From assembly GCA_049652745.1 (NCBI GenBank), contig JBASEY010000033.1, forward strand, positions 62,001 to 126,000: a DNA stretch of 64,000 bases. Direction: 5' to 3'. Of this stretch, positions 1 to 9,017 are shown piece after piece. A program made the position numbers and the translations under genes. Source of the stretch: JBASEY01 sp049652745 (GTDB lineage: Bacteria; CSSED10-310). Under the pieces are notes generated by a model. That model ran no database searches, was not told where the DNA came from, and saw only the letters and a list, made by a program, of their open reading frames with translations. Each line of letters begins with the position of its first letter. Within the stretch, counting starts at the first letter, position 1.

Positions 1-502
1 TTAGATATTTAGGAAAAGAGCGGTCGGAGATGCGGCCGTTGGCGATGAGTATCGGAATACTCCGTTTATGACAAGCTTTTATCATATTCGGCCAGATTTC
101 GGTTTCCATAATGATCAGTAGTGATGGCCGAATGGTTGATATAAAGCGGTTGACGATCCACGGCAGGTCAAAAGGAGTTTGGTAGACTTCTTCCAGACAA
201 TCCAGTTGCTTTTTGGCTGTATTGTACCCGGTATCGGTGTTGGACGTTAGATAGAAGCGAGTAGAGGGATGCCGTTTTTTAAGTTCTTTTATAATTGGTT
301 CAGCAGCGAGTATTTCACCGACGCTTGCCGCATGTATCCAGATAGTCAATCCGGTTTCACTGTTTTTGGGGTTTGAGATTCTAGCGATACGTTCCGAAAA
401 GCCACGTTTGTATTTTCCATGCCAAAGTATCTGATGCAAGTACCAGGGCACGATCAACGGTAACATTATTATCAGCGCAAGGGTGTAGACCAATTGGATC
501 AT
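1..502 (-). CDS. waaA: 3-deoxy-D-manno-octulosonic acid (Kdo) transferase, C-terminus cut by window edge
   Basis: GT30 enzyme that adds Kdo from CMP-Kdo to lipid IV-A at the inner face of the cytoplasmic membrane. The frame read on the minus strand from ATG at 502 stays open to base 1, so only the first 167 residues are visible. An N-terminal membrane anchor is followed by typical family segments: IWIHAASVGE (about residues 51-60), METEIWPNM (about 135-143) and NGRISDRSFPKY near the visible end. The start codon overlaps the lpxB stop (ATGA, 4 nt), so the two genes are probably translationally coupled in a lipid A/LPS-core operon. Identification is firm from motifs and context; mono- or bifunctionality cannot be told from the sequence. 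Confidence 0.93.
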   Translation of the reverse strand, partial: MIQLVYTLALIIMLPLIVPWYLHQILWHGKYKRGFSERIARISNPKNSETGLTIWIHAASVGEILAAEPIIKELKKRHPSTRFYLTSNTDTGYNTAKKQLDCLEEVYQTPFDLPWIVNRFISTIRPSLLIIMETEIWPNMIKACHKRSIPILIANGRISDRSFPKYL

Positions 503-1716
503 CGATCGAGTTCACTCATATATTCTAGCTGATTTTCGACAAAATTCAGTACGGTTTCAGCAGCCTTGTCCGAAGGGTCGAAAGAACCGAATTGCAATCG
601 AAATCTGTCAAGATTGTCGAGCATTTCAGCCAGTATATCCTTGTTTTGCAGAATGTGTCGAGTCTCGATCAACAATCGATCCACAGATAAATCTTTTTGG
701 ATCAATTCCGGCACTGCTTTTTTCTTTAATATCAAGTTTGCAAAGCTGATGTTTTCGACCTGGATCAGCATTCTGGCAAGTAGATATGTAAGGCGGCTTG
801 ATCGATAGACGACGATATGTGGAACTCCGAGCAAAGCGGTTTCCAGCGCGGCGGTTCCTGAAGTCACCCATGCAAAATCGGCGCTTTTCAAAACAGTCAG
901 AGTGTCATTTTTCACGACACAGATAGAATTATTTGATTTAGACATATCGATAGGAAGCTTGTGTTCGGATATTGTGTCTGCCAGGGCGATAATTGTATGT
1001 ATTGTTTTCGAGGAGTCAGGTCCAAAGGGACAAGCTGCGGCTAGTTTTTGTTGAGCTTCAAAAAACAGCGGTAGAATTCGATGGATTTCATTGTATCTGC
1101 TACCAGGAAGCAAGCCCAAGACAAAATCGGAATCTGACAGGCCCAACTTTTTTCTACATTCGCTCCTTTCAGGAACTTTGTTGATTCGATTTAAAACCGG
1201 GTGCCCCACAAATTGCGCTTGTACTCCGCGAAGGCGGTACCATTCTTTTTCAAAAGCGAACAGCACCATCATTTGGTCAACATATTTTTGAATAGTTTCA
1301 ACACGGCCGCTTCGCCAAGCCCACAATTGCGGGCTGACATAATAAATGACGGGCACATTGAGTTTTTTCAGCTTTTTGGCAAGTCGAAGGTTAAAATCAG
1401 GATAATCGACAAGAATAGCAGCGACAGGCTTTTTTTCTTTAACCCTGCTGATAATTTGATTCATTACACTCATAATTCGAGGAATTTTCAGAACAACTTC
1501 AGTTATTCCAGTCACACCCAGATCATCGACTCTATACCAAAGATCAACGCCTTCCGCTTGCATCGCCGAGCCTCCAACGCCGTAGAAAGCGCTTTTCGGC
1601 TGAATCTTTCGTATCGATCTCACCAGGGCGGCGCTCAACAAATCACCCGACAATTCACCTGCAACTATCAGAAAATCATAGGAATAGTGCGCTTGTTTTG
1701 CTGGAGTTTTTCTCAT
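499..1716 (-). CDS. lpxB: Lipid-A-disaccharide synthase
   Basis: GT19 enzyme that joins UDP-2,3-diacylglucosamine and lipid X to form the lipid A disaccharide, on the cytoplasmic face of the inner membrane. At 405 residues it has normal length. Visible motifs are AGELSGDLLSAALV near residue 20, GVGGSAMQAEGV, YYVSPQLWAWR, GLLPGSRYNEI and a C-terminal nucleotide-sugar region SGTAALETALLGVPHIVVY. The start at 1716 gives the natural N-terminus just before the first beta strand (YDFLIVAGE). It is followed directly by waaA on the same strand with overlapping stop and start. Together they show that the cell makes LPS and has an outer membrane. Confidence 0.96.
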   Translation of the reverse strand: MRKTPAKQAHYSYDFLIVAGELSGDLLSAALVRSIRKIQPKSAFYGVGGSAMQAEGVDLWYRVDDLGVTGITEVVLKIPRIMSVMNQIISRVKEKKPVAAILVDYPDFNLRLAKKLKKLNVPVIYYVSPQLWAWRSGRVETIQKYVDQMMVLFAFEKEWYRLRGVQAQFVGHPVLNRINKVPERSECRKKLGLSDSDFVLGLLPGSRYNEIHRILPLFFEAQQKLAAACPFGPDSSKTIHTIIALADTISEHKLPIDMSKSNNSICVVKNDTLTVLKSADFAWVTSGTAALETALLGVPHIVVYRSSRLTYLLARMLIQVENISFANLILKKKAVPELIQKDLSVDRLLIETRHILQNKDILAEMLDNLDRFRLQFGSFDPSDKAAETVLNFVENQLEYMSELDR

Positions 1717-1769
1717 CTCATCAATAAACTAGCATGGTTTCATCTGCATAAAAAGGGGTTATTTTTTAA

Positions 1770-1798
1770 TTGACATGTCGAAACTCGCTAATTAGAGT
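1770..1798 (+). promoter_or_regulatory. Sigma70-type promoter of tRNA-Lys
   Basis: TTGACA at 1770-1775, a 17-nt spacer and TAGAGT at 1793-1798 (4 of 6 to consensus). The tRNA begins 12 nt after the -10 box, as expected for a stable RNA gene. An inverted repeat GAAACTC/GAGTTTC (1780-1786 and 1795-1801) overlaps the -10 box. Confidence 0.6.
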
Positions 1799-1810
1799 TT
1801 CCACGATGTC

Positions 1811-1883
1811 GGGCCATTAGCTCAACTGGCAGAGCAGCGGACTCTTAATCCGAAGGTTGAAGGTTCGATTCCTTCATGGCCCA
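1811..1883 (+). tRNA. tRNA-Lys (anticodon CUU)
   Basis: Cloverleaf read by eye. The acceptor stem is GGGCCAT (1811-1817) pairing with ATGGCCC (1876-1882), the D arm is GCTC/GAGC, the anticodon loop is CTCTTAA with anticodon CTT, and the T arm is GAAGG-TTCGATT-CCTTC. The discriminator base is A at 1883. The CCA end is not encoded (TAAAG follows), so it must be added by the nucleotidyltransferase. A G-A mismatch tops the anticodon stem. The gene stands alone between lpxB and the large FG-GAP gene. Confidence 0.95.
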
Positions 1884-2135
1884 TAAAGCTGAAATAAATG
1901 GCAACAAGCTTTCTGTAAACCCGAATCGATTACTGAAAAATATAAACTCGATTAATCTTGTACAAGACACAAAATCGGTTAGTGGACTTGATATTTTTGA
2001 TTCAAGTATCGCAATAATGCAATAAACAACGTGCTTCTTTTTTTACGTACAGGCAAAATCATTGACAGATCGGCTTCAAAAAAGATAGAATTAAAGCTGA
2101 TTAGCGTGTTTTTTTTGGAAAAAGGAGAATGTGTA

Positions 2136-5100
2136 ATGAAGATTAATCAGTATTTATTATATCTATTACTTTTCCTTGTTGTCTTCAATTATGGTGTTTT
2201 AGCTGATACTCAATGGATCGACATGGTCAGCCCGATAAATCACAGTCAATGGAAGAATATTGCCGTTGGTGATCTCGATACTGATGGTATTCCGGATATT
2301 GTTGCTGCAAACCCTGATCCTAACGAACAGTTTTCCGATTATTCCGGTTTACCGGTCTGGCTGGGACAAATTTATAGTGGTTCACAGGCACCTTTTTATT
2401 GGGGGCTCTCTAGAGGTTATGAAATTTCGGGGACCAGCGTCAGTATGCCTCTCCCTGATCCTAAAAATACTGCATCTCCGCATGTTTCATGTGTTTTCAT
2501 TGGCAATACATGCAATTTAATGGGTGAATGGACTATGGAAATCGCCGAAAAGGCTCGAATAAACCAGTTGTATGTTGTTTCCGGCGGGTCCGATTTCAAT
2601 GCTGCGATCCCTTCCGGTGTATTTTGGCCTGATATATATCATCTGGATTATGATACGTGGAAATTTACTCAGATTGAATCCGGCAATTCATTCAAGGTGT
2701 TCAGTGAACGATATGGGCAACAAAGCAACAATCTGACGTTAGGAGTTCCATATACTTCCGATAGAGGGCAAATTGAGATTCTGGTCACACGGAAGACTAA
2801 AGGCAATGCACAGGATCCGGAAATTTTCCATATTGTTACTCAGCCTGCATTGGCCAACGTGTATACCATCGATCGAATCAGTTACCCTGAAAGGCGGTAT
2901 TTGACAGATAATACGGGTAATACTTTGATCAGACCCAGCGCCATCTTTGTAGATCGCTCATCCTTGATGCAGTTGCGTTATGATCCCAAACCTTTTGACG
3001 AGCCATTGACTAAGGGGCAAAAATGGTATTTTCATACCCCCCACGGACCGAAAACCAATGAAGCATACAACTCAGTAAAATTGTTTGATGTCAACAGAGA
3101 CGGGCAATTGGATATCGTTGCTGCGGGTCCCAATGGCATCGATATTTTTCTTCAAACCGGGCCGGCTATGAGCGATTGGGGATTTCAACCTATCAATCCT
3201 CGTAATGGTGTTCCGAACAATGGTTTTGTTGCATACTTAGGCGTAGGCGAAAATGAAAACAATCACGTATATCCCAATGTCGTCAGGGACGATGTCTGGG
3301 TGGCTGAATATAAAGACGGCTTTTTTTCTGCTTATGGTTTATTTACCCATGCCAGCGGCCCAAGGTTTTTGCCTTATGAGCAAACATCAACTTACTGCCG
3401 CGAATTGACAATCAAGAGTATTACCGGCGGGCCGTTTATAAATGGAGACAAGTTTTACTTTTCGGTCAAACGCGTAAACTGGGATATAAGATCCGGTCCG
3501 GACACATCCGCCGATTACACTGACATATTGGTCGATGATATCACAAGGAACGGTTATGCAGATATCATCGCTTCAAAAGCCACCGGCGGTTTTGATTATT
3601 TTTCTTTTAATGGAACAAATTGGATCAAGAAAGAGGGAATTACTTTCGGTAATGTCGTTACCAGTATGCTTCTCAAGGACGTCGATAATGATGGTTGGCT
3701 TGACTTGATAGCGTCCAGTAATCGAGGGGTGCATGTTTGGAGAAAATTGCCCGGCGGCGGATGGGATAGAGACACCGGACCGGCACAAGACAGATCGTTT
3801 TTGGGAGTGACTGCGGCGGATTTCAACAAAGACGGTTTCATGGATATAGCTGCAACTGAAGATCTTGGTGGAGATGTGGGCGCAATTCAAGTATGGTATT
3901 TCGATTCAGAAAAAGGTTGGTTTCAGCGTTCGCGGGCATCCGTCCCGACTCCTGATCCGAATAACGTCGGAAATGGTTTCATGAGTGTCGTCAAGGTTTC
4001 TCATATTCTCACTATTCCTGAGATTTGGACGCTGACATGCGATGTCGAAATGGCGAATAGTGGCTTATTTCGGGTAACAGGGAGCCGTTCAGGCATCCAG
4101 TCGAAGATGGCAAGAGTGGGTGAAGCCTATATTTCTGACAGAGGTCAGGTTGAATTTACGATTTTTGATGGTTTGGTAGATTACGCCGTCAATGACAAGT
4201 TTACTTTTAGAACGGGGCGGGGACCATTGGAGCTAAGAAAATTTGGCGCTATTGCCGCCTCCGACCTGAATAAAGACGGCAATATGGATATTTTTGCCAC
4301 TTCGCTGAACAATTTCGGCATCGGTATCTGGCTGGGCAATGGGCATTATGGGTGGCTGGCCGAGACACCACCCGAATCCAGCAGCTCGTGGCAAACCCTT
4401 TCCGCAGACGTTGATCTGAATTTCGACGGTCACCCGGATATCGTCGCAGGAAGTTATTCACCTGGTGGAGGTATCCAGAACGGAATAAAAATATGGGTCG
4501 GCAAACATAGCTCTCCCAACGTCTGGAAAGATTGGATTTATAAGCCGATCATCAATGGAAGGTTTAATAAAATTGTTCATGCCGATTTCAACAATGACGG
4601 AAATCTTGATATAGCTCTGACCAGTGATGACCCGTCAAATGAGGGAATCTGGTTGCTGACAGGGAACGGACAGGGAGATTTTGAGAAAATCACCACTCCT
4701 ATAAGCGATGATACCAATTATTTTTCCATTTGTGCCGGTGATTTTAATCAGGATGGCCTATGTGATATCGCCGCAGGCAAAAAAGGCGAAGGATTCGACG
4801 TTTTCCTGAACGGCCCCGATTTTAGCTGGAGTAACAATACCAGTTCGATCATGGTAGGCGAAATTTACGATATCACCGCTGCGGACATCGATCGGGACGG
4901 GCATCTGGATTTGATCATCGCCCAAAACTACATTTCATCTGATCGACCGGGAGTGATCGTTTATTTCAACGATGGGAAAGGCAATTTTTCTGATTCGCAA
5001 TCGATGCCGTTGTCGGCAACTGTATACAGCCATTGGAGTGTAGACGCCATCGATCTGGACAACAATGGAATCCTGGATATCATCACGACGAATGCTTCAG

Positions 5101-7142
5101 GAAACCCCGGCACTTTTATTTTCTATGGATTTTTGGATGACGATGATCGGCTCAACTACAATTCTTATACTATAATCGTCGATCCTCAAGGACATGATCA
5201 CAATTATGGTTTGGCGGTTGCAGATTTTAATCTGGATGCTCAAAAAGAATTTGCAACGGGGAGTGATGGACATGGCGGCCTTGGATTCGTAGGCTTTGGA
5301 AGTCATTTTGAAGAATGTAATTTTATGTGGACAACTCTCGGCTTTGGTAAAATACGCGACATAGCCGTTGCAGACATCACCAATAATGGATATCCGGATA
5401 TCGTGATTTCTACTGAGCAAAACGGTGTTCAAGCCTATAAAACAGTCCCCGGTTTTCCCGGTCAACATTCATTTTCATTTGCGCCTTTAAAACATCCTGC
5501 CGGCACAGGTGATTATGTCGGCATAACGGCGGCGGATTTCACCAATGACGGTTTGATCGATGTCATTGCTTCCAGGAATCAGAGTTCGGGAGCCTCAGGT
5601 CTTGATATGTGGATTAGTTATAGAGACTTTTCCTTACCGCGTATCACAAACACTTATCCCAAAAATAACACCACGTTTAATGTCGGTGCAGATACTGATG
5701 TATATGTGAGTTTTTCGAAAACAATGGATCCTTCGACTCTGACCTACGAAAATATACAGATTACAAAAGACGGAAATCCTATCGGATATTCTATTGTCAC
5801 ACTGGATTCCAACCACACGATACGAATCACGGCAAGCGAGATGGTCAGGCATGCACAGTATACTGTGACCATTGTCGGCGGTTTTGAAGGTGTTCGTGAT
5901 CAGAACGGTAACATGTTCGACGGCAATCAGGACGGCCAAGCCCAGGAATCGCCATACGATGATTATGTGTTCAGTTTTATAACCATCGATACGATTCCGC
6001 CATCGGTTCCAACCGGTCTTTTAGCCACCCCTGGGGATGCTGAAGTGTCCCTCAGGTGGCTCCCAAATAATCACCCCATTTTGGATTCGGATTTGGAAGG
6101 ATATTATGTCGTCTGGCAGGTTGCTGACCACTCAGAACCGGAAAATTACAAGTTTTATTCTAAAGAAGAGCTTGGAGTGCCTCCGAGAATCACTATTCGT
6201 GGTGTAAAAAACTTGGTAGAATTGGAGCTGTCGGTTGTATCTCGAGACTTTGATTACAATGAATCTCTTTATAGTGAGAGAGTGAGAGTTCTGCCATATC
6301 CGGAACGCCCACAAATTTGGTGGGGGGGGACGTATGACACTCTTGTCACGTCAAATGAAGGCGGTTATATGACGTTGCTGGCATTTGTCGTGGATCCCAA
6401 AGGGACAATTCAAAACGTTGAACTCTACTATGAAGACATGCCGACCGGGGCTTACCTGATCGATGGAGGCCATCCGGATTTTCCCTCAGGGCTGGGATTG
6501 TATGCACTTCATGGCCGAGTTGACCCGCTGCATACAGGCTATCTCGAAATTCCATTTCAGATGGTCGCTCATAGCACCAGCGGTTTAAAAAGCGCTATGT
6601 GGCCTTATTTGCATATGCAGCGCGATATTCCCGGCAGCGGCGGCAGCACGGCAAGCCCGCGACCCGGTTCGCTTGAAAGATATTTCGCCCTCAAACACCA
6701 GCAGTTCATCCGACAAACTGAAATACCTTTTGAGCGCCAACGACCATCGACGTCACCAGACAGACCACAGATTCTCTGTGCCGGCTTCACGGCCAACCCA
6801 GAAGCCGATTTCGAATTCGGAGCTCGTAATTGGTTGACAGCCATAGTCGTCGACCCTAATGATGGAGATGGTTACAGTGACATCCAGACTGTCGAGCTGA
6901 TTTATCGCAACGAGAGATATCCTCTTGTCAATACCGGTATAGCGAATTTTGGTTTTGCAGATGAGCTGGAGTTGACGCCGGTTATTTGGGGTATTGACCT
7001 GACCTGGTATGGTGAAGAGACTGATCCTGAAGGCCCCAACGGAAGACAACATTACCTTGAAGGACCGCAGCTGATGAAAATTCAAGCTGTCGATTATGAT
7101 GGAAATGCCAGTGATATATGGCCTTACTTTATTGTAAACTAA
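2136..7142 (+). CDS. Very large secreted FG-GAP/VCBS-repeat protein with Ig-like and FnIII domains
   Basis: A secreted protein of 1668 residues. I start at ATG 2136 because it follows an AAGGAG ribosome site and begins a clear signal peptide (MKINQYLLYLLLFLVVFNYG, cleavage near VLA-D); an in-frame upstream TTG at 2031 lacks these. About 14 calcium-binding loops of the DxNxDGxxDI type run through the first two thirds (for example DVNRDGQLDIV, DVDNDGWLDLI, DFNNDGNLDIA), the signature of integrin-like beta-propeller blades. A Big_5/SbsA-like Ig domain follows (YPKNNTTFNVGADTDVYVSF), then a fibronectin III domain (about residues 1288-1390). The C-terminus holds two related units that each start P-[ED]-R-PQI and end near a WPY motif. 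No catalytic domain is visible. A role in adhesion or surface-layer structure is inference. Confidence 0.85.
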   Translation: MKINQYLLYLLLFLVVFNYGVLADTQWIDMVSPINHSQWKNIAVGDLDTDGIPDIVAANPDPNEQFSDYSGLPVWLGQIYSGSQAPFYWGLSRGYEISGTSVSMPLPDPKNTASPHVSCVFIGNTCNLMGEWTMEIAEKARINQLYVVSGGSDFNAAIPSGVFWPDIYHLDYDTWKFTQIESGNSFKVFSERYGQQSNNLTLGVPYTSDRGQIEILVTRKTKGNAQDPEIFHIVTQPALANVYTIDRISYPERRYLTDNTGNTLIRPSAIFVDRSSLMQLRYDPKPFDEPLTKGQKWYFHTPHGPKTNEAYNSVKLFDVNRDGQLDIVAAGPNGIDIFLQTGPAMSDWGFQPINPRNGVPNNGFVAYLGVGENENNHVYPNVVRDDVWVAEYKDGFFSAYGLFTHASGPRFLPYEQTSTYCRELTIKSITGGPFINGDKFYFSVKRVNWDIRSGPDTSADYTDILVDDITRNGYADIIASKATGGFDYFSFNGTNWIKKEGITFGNVVTSMLLKDVDNDGWLDLIASSNRGVHVWRKLPGGGWDRDTGPAQDRSFLGVTAADFNKDGFMDIAATEDLGGDVGAIQVWYFDSEKGWFQRSRASVPTPDPNNVGNGFMSVVKVSHILTIPEIWTLTCDVEMANSGLFRVTGSRSGIQSKMARVGEAYISDRGQVEFTIFDGLVDYAVNDKFTFRTGRGPLELRKFGAIAASDLNKDGNMDIFATSLNNFGIGIWLGNGHYGWLAETPPESSSSWQTLSADVDLNFDGHPDIVAGSYSPGGGIQNGIKIWVGKHSSPNVWKDWIYKPIINGRFNKIVHADFNNDGNLDIALTSDDPSNEGIWLLTGNGQGDFEKITTPISDDTNYFSICAGDFNQDGLCDIAAGKKGEGFDVFLNGPDFSWSNNTSSIMVGEIYDITAADIDRDGHLDLIIAQNYISSDRPGVIVYFNDGKGNFSDSQSMPLSATVYSHWSVDAIDLDNNGILDIITTNASGNPGTFIFYGFLDDDDRLNYNSYTIIVDPQGHDHNYGLAVADFNLDAQKEFATGSDGHGGLGFVGFGSHFEECNFMWTTLGFGKIRDIAVADITNNGYPDIVISTEQNGVQAYKTVPGFPGQHSFSFAPLKHPAGTGDYVGITAADFTNDGLIDVIASRNQSSGASGLDMWISYRDFSLPRITNTYPKNNTTFNVGADTDVYVSFSKTMDPSTLTYENIQITKDGNPIGYSIVTLDSNHTIRITASEMVRHAQYTVTIVGGFEGVRDQNGNMFDGNQDGQAQESPYDDYVFSFITIDTIPPSVPTGLLATPGDAEVSLRWLPNNHPILDSDLEGYYVVWQVADHSEPENYKFYSKEELGVPPRITIRGVKNLVELELSVVSRDFDYNESLYSERVRVLPYPERPQIWWGGTYDTLVTSNEGGYMTLLAFVVDPKGTIQNVELYYEDMPTGAYLIDGGHPDFPSGLGLYALHGRVDPLHTGYLEIPFQMVAHSTSGLKSAMWPYLHMQRDIPGSGGSTASPRPGSLERYFALKHQQFIRQTEIPFERQRPSTSPDRPQILCAGFTANPEADFEFGARNWLTAIVVDPNDGDGYSDIQTVELIYRNERYPLVNTGIANFGFADELELTPVIWGIDLTWYGEETDPEGPNGRQHYLEGPQLMKIQAVDYDGNASDIWPYFIVN

Positions 7143-7154
7143 CAGTTTGCAGGA

Positions 7155-7185
7155 TGTTCCCTGGGGAGAAATGCTCCAGGGAACA
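7155..7185 (+). other. Strong hairpin over the thpR ribosome site and start codon
   Basis: A 12-bp stem pairs 7155-7166 with 7174-7185 (TGTTCCCTGGGG with CTCCAGGGAACA, one G-U pair) around a 7-nt loop. It begins 12 nt after the stop codon of the FG-GAP gene. No T-run follows, so it is not a standard intrinsic terminator. It contains the GGGGAG Shine-Dalgarno-like sequence and the ATG at 7171. Confidence 0.7.
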
Positions 7186-7797
7186 ATCGTTGAATTGAGA
7201 AATACCGGACAAGCTTTGGAATCAAAACAGGATACCATTCGCGCATTTCTTGCCCTTCCTGTCGATATCTCTGTAGTTGACCGAATTCATAGGGCATCGG
7301 AAATATTGAAAACCTCCATTTTCCCTGAAGCTCGATGGGTAAAACCGGAACACTTGCATATCACCCTGAAATTTTTCGCCGAACTTCCAGAAAAGACCAT
7401 TCCTTCCATCAAGAACATCATGGAACTTTGTGCTGAAAATATGCATAGATTCACTTTGGAACCAACCGAACTCGATGCTTTTCCAAACAAAAAATTTCCT
7501 AAAGTCATTTGGCTGGGCGTTAAATCCGATACCGACGATCACAAAAATCTCACCACCACTATCGAAAAAGAATGCTCCCGTTTGGGCTTTCCAATGGAAA
7601 ACAAAAAAGACATTCCTCATATTACGATGGCAAGAATTCGGAATCCACAACCCGGCAAATGGCCGGAACGCGACCTGATTGTTAAATTATTTGACAAAAT
7701 GCCGCGTTTTAGTGTAAATTCTATGAAGCTGATTCAAAGCACGTTGTCTTCACAGGGAGTTCGATATAAGCAATTGTATGAAGTATTTTGGGATTAA
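7171..7797 (+). CDS. thpR: RNA 2',3'-cyclic phosphodiesterase (LigT/ThpR family)
   Basis: A 2H phosphoesterase that opens 2',3'-cyclic phosphates at RNA ends and shows weak 2'-5' ligase activity in relatives. Both HxT motifs are present: HLHITLKFF (about residues 60-68) and HITMARI (about 148-154). The conserved domain begins at IRAFLALPVD, about 23 residues after the ATG at 7171. The start is uncertain: ATG 7171 has a GGGGAG site but lies inside a hairpin, a TTG lies upstream at 7147, and TTG codons lie downstream. The gene ends 32 nt before recA, so the two are probably cotranscribed. Confidence 0.9.
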   Translation: MLQGTIVELRNTGQALESKQDTIRAFLALPVDISVVDRIHRASEILKTSIFPEARWVKPEHLHITLKFFAELPEKTIPSIKNIMELCAENMHRFTLEPTELDAFPNKKFPKVIWLGVKSDTDDHKNLTTTIEKECSRLGFPMENKKDIPHITMARIRNPQPGKWPERDLIVKLFDKMPRFSVNSMKLIQSTLSSQGVRYKQLYEVFWD

Positions 7798-7829
7798 ACT
7801 TTTATTAAAGATAATTGGAGGTTTCAAAT

Positions 7830-8891
7830 ATGGCAAAAAAGGTATCTGTGGATTCAGGGAATCGTGAACAGGCGTTGAGTAGTGCGGTATCTCAGATTGA
7901 ACGTCAATTTGGCCGTGGCGCTATTATGCGTTTGGGGGATACAGGTCCTCGTTTTGATATACAGGTCATTTCGACCGGCAGCATTACGTTGGATATCGCC
8001 ACCGGCATTGGTGGTTATCCGAAAGGACGGATTATTGAAATATATGGTCCGGAATCTTCCGGTAAAACGACGCTTGCGCTGCATGCTATTGCCCAAGCCC
8101 AGAAAAGCGGTGGTATTTGTGCTTTTATCGATGCAGAACATGCATTGGATGCGGCTTACGCGAAGCGGCTCGGTGTCAACACCGACGAATTGTTGATATC
8201 ACAGCCGGATACAGGTGAACAGGCTCTGGAAATTGGTGAGTTATTGGTTAGAAGCGCTGCGGTGGATGTGGTGGTCATCGATTCTGTTGCTGCGCTGGTT
8301 CCTCGAGCAGAGCTTGAAGGTGACATGGGGGATGTTCATGTCGGTTTGCAGGCTCGACTGATGTCTCAGGCCCTCCGAAAATTGGCCGCAGCTATTTCAA
8401 AGTCCAATACATGTTTCATTTTCATCAATCAGATACGTGAAAAAGTCGGCGTTATGTTTGGAAACCCGGAAACGACTTCAGGGGGCCGGGCGTTGAAATT
8501 TTATTCATCGATGCGGATTGAAGTGAGGCGAGTATCGCAGATCAAGGAGGGAGAGGAGATTCTGGGGAATCGAACGGTTGCGAAAGTGGTTAAAAACAAG
8601 TTGTCGGCGCCATTTAAAAAAGCTGAATTCGATATCATATACGGTGAAGGGATTTCTCGTGAAGGAAGTCTGTTGGACATCGCTTTGAACATGGACTTGA
8701 TATTGAAAAGCGGTGTATGGTTTTCTTATGGTGAGACACGTTTAGGTCAGGGAAGAGAAAATGCCAAGCGGTTTTTGAAAGAAAATACTGATTTGGCAAA
8801 TGAAATCGAGCTGAAAATCAGACAATCCGGCGCCTTATTGAATTGGCGGGCGTCGGAAGAAACGAGTTCTGAGGCATTCGACGATTTTTGA
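7830..8891 (+). CDS. recA: Recombinase RecA
   Basis: ATP-dependent DNA strand exchange and SOS coprotease, 353 residues. ATG 7830 follows a GGAGG site; an in-frame TTG at 7815 is ignored. Visible motifs are Walker A GPESSGKTT, Walker B VVVIDSVAAL, the loop MSQALRKLAAAISKSNT and the FINQIREKVGVMFGNPETT segment. The C-terminus is short with a modest acidic tail (SSEAFDDF). No recX lies next to it and I see no clear LexA box in the 32 nt upstream, so it may depend on an upstream promoter. Confidence 0.98.
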   Translation: MAKKVSVDSGNREQALSSAVSQIERQFGRGAIMRLGDTGPRFDIQVISTGSITLDIATGIGGYPKGRIIEIYGPESSGKTTLALHAIAQAQKSGGICAFIDAEHALDAAYAKRLGVNTDELLISQPDTGEQALEIGELLVRSAAVDVVVIDSVAALVPRAELEGDMGDVHVGLQARLMSQALRKLAAAISKSNTCFIFINQIREKVGVMFGNPETTSGGRALKFYSSMRIEVRRVSQIKEGEEILGNRTVAKVVKNKLSAPFKKAEFDIIYGEGISREGSLLDIALNMDLILKSGVWFSYGETRLGQGRENAKRFLKENTDLANEIELKIRQSGALLNWRASEETSSEAFDDF

Positions 8892-9017
8892 TCCTATACT
8901 CGTTCAAGGCTCAAGCAGATATTTCATTCTGTAGCTTGACTGTAATCGGTTTCACTGCGTAAACTGTTGACTCGCGTGATGGATCGGCATCACTCGGCTA
9001 TCGGAGGATATAAATCG

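Noticed and set aside
1201..1773. Open frame of 190 codons on the plus strand
   Set aside because: It lies antisense to lpxB, which has clear family motifs; the frame has no recognisable domain.
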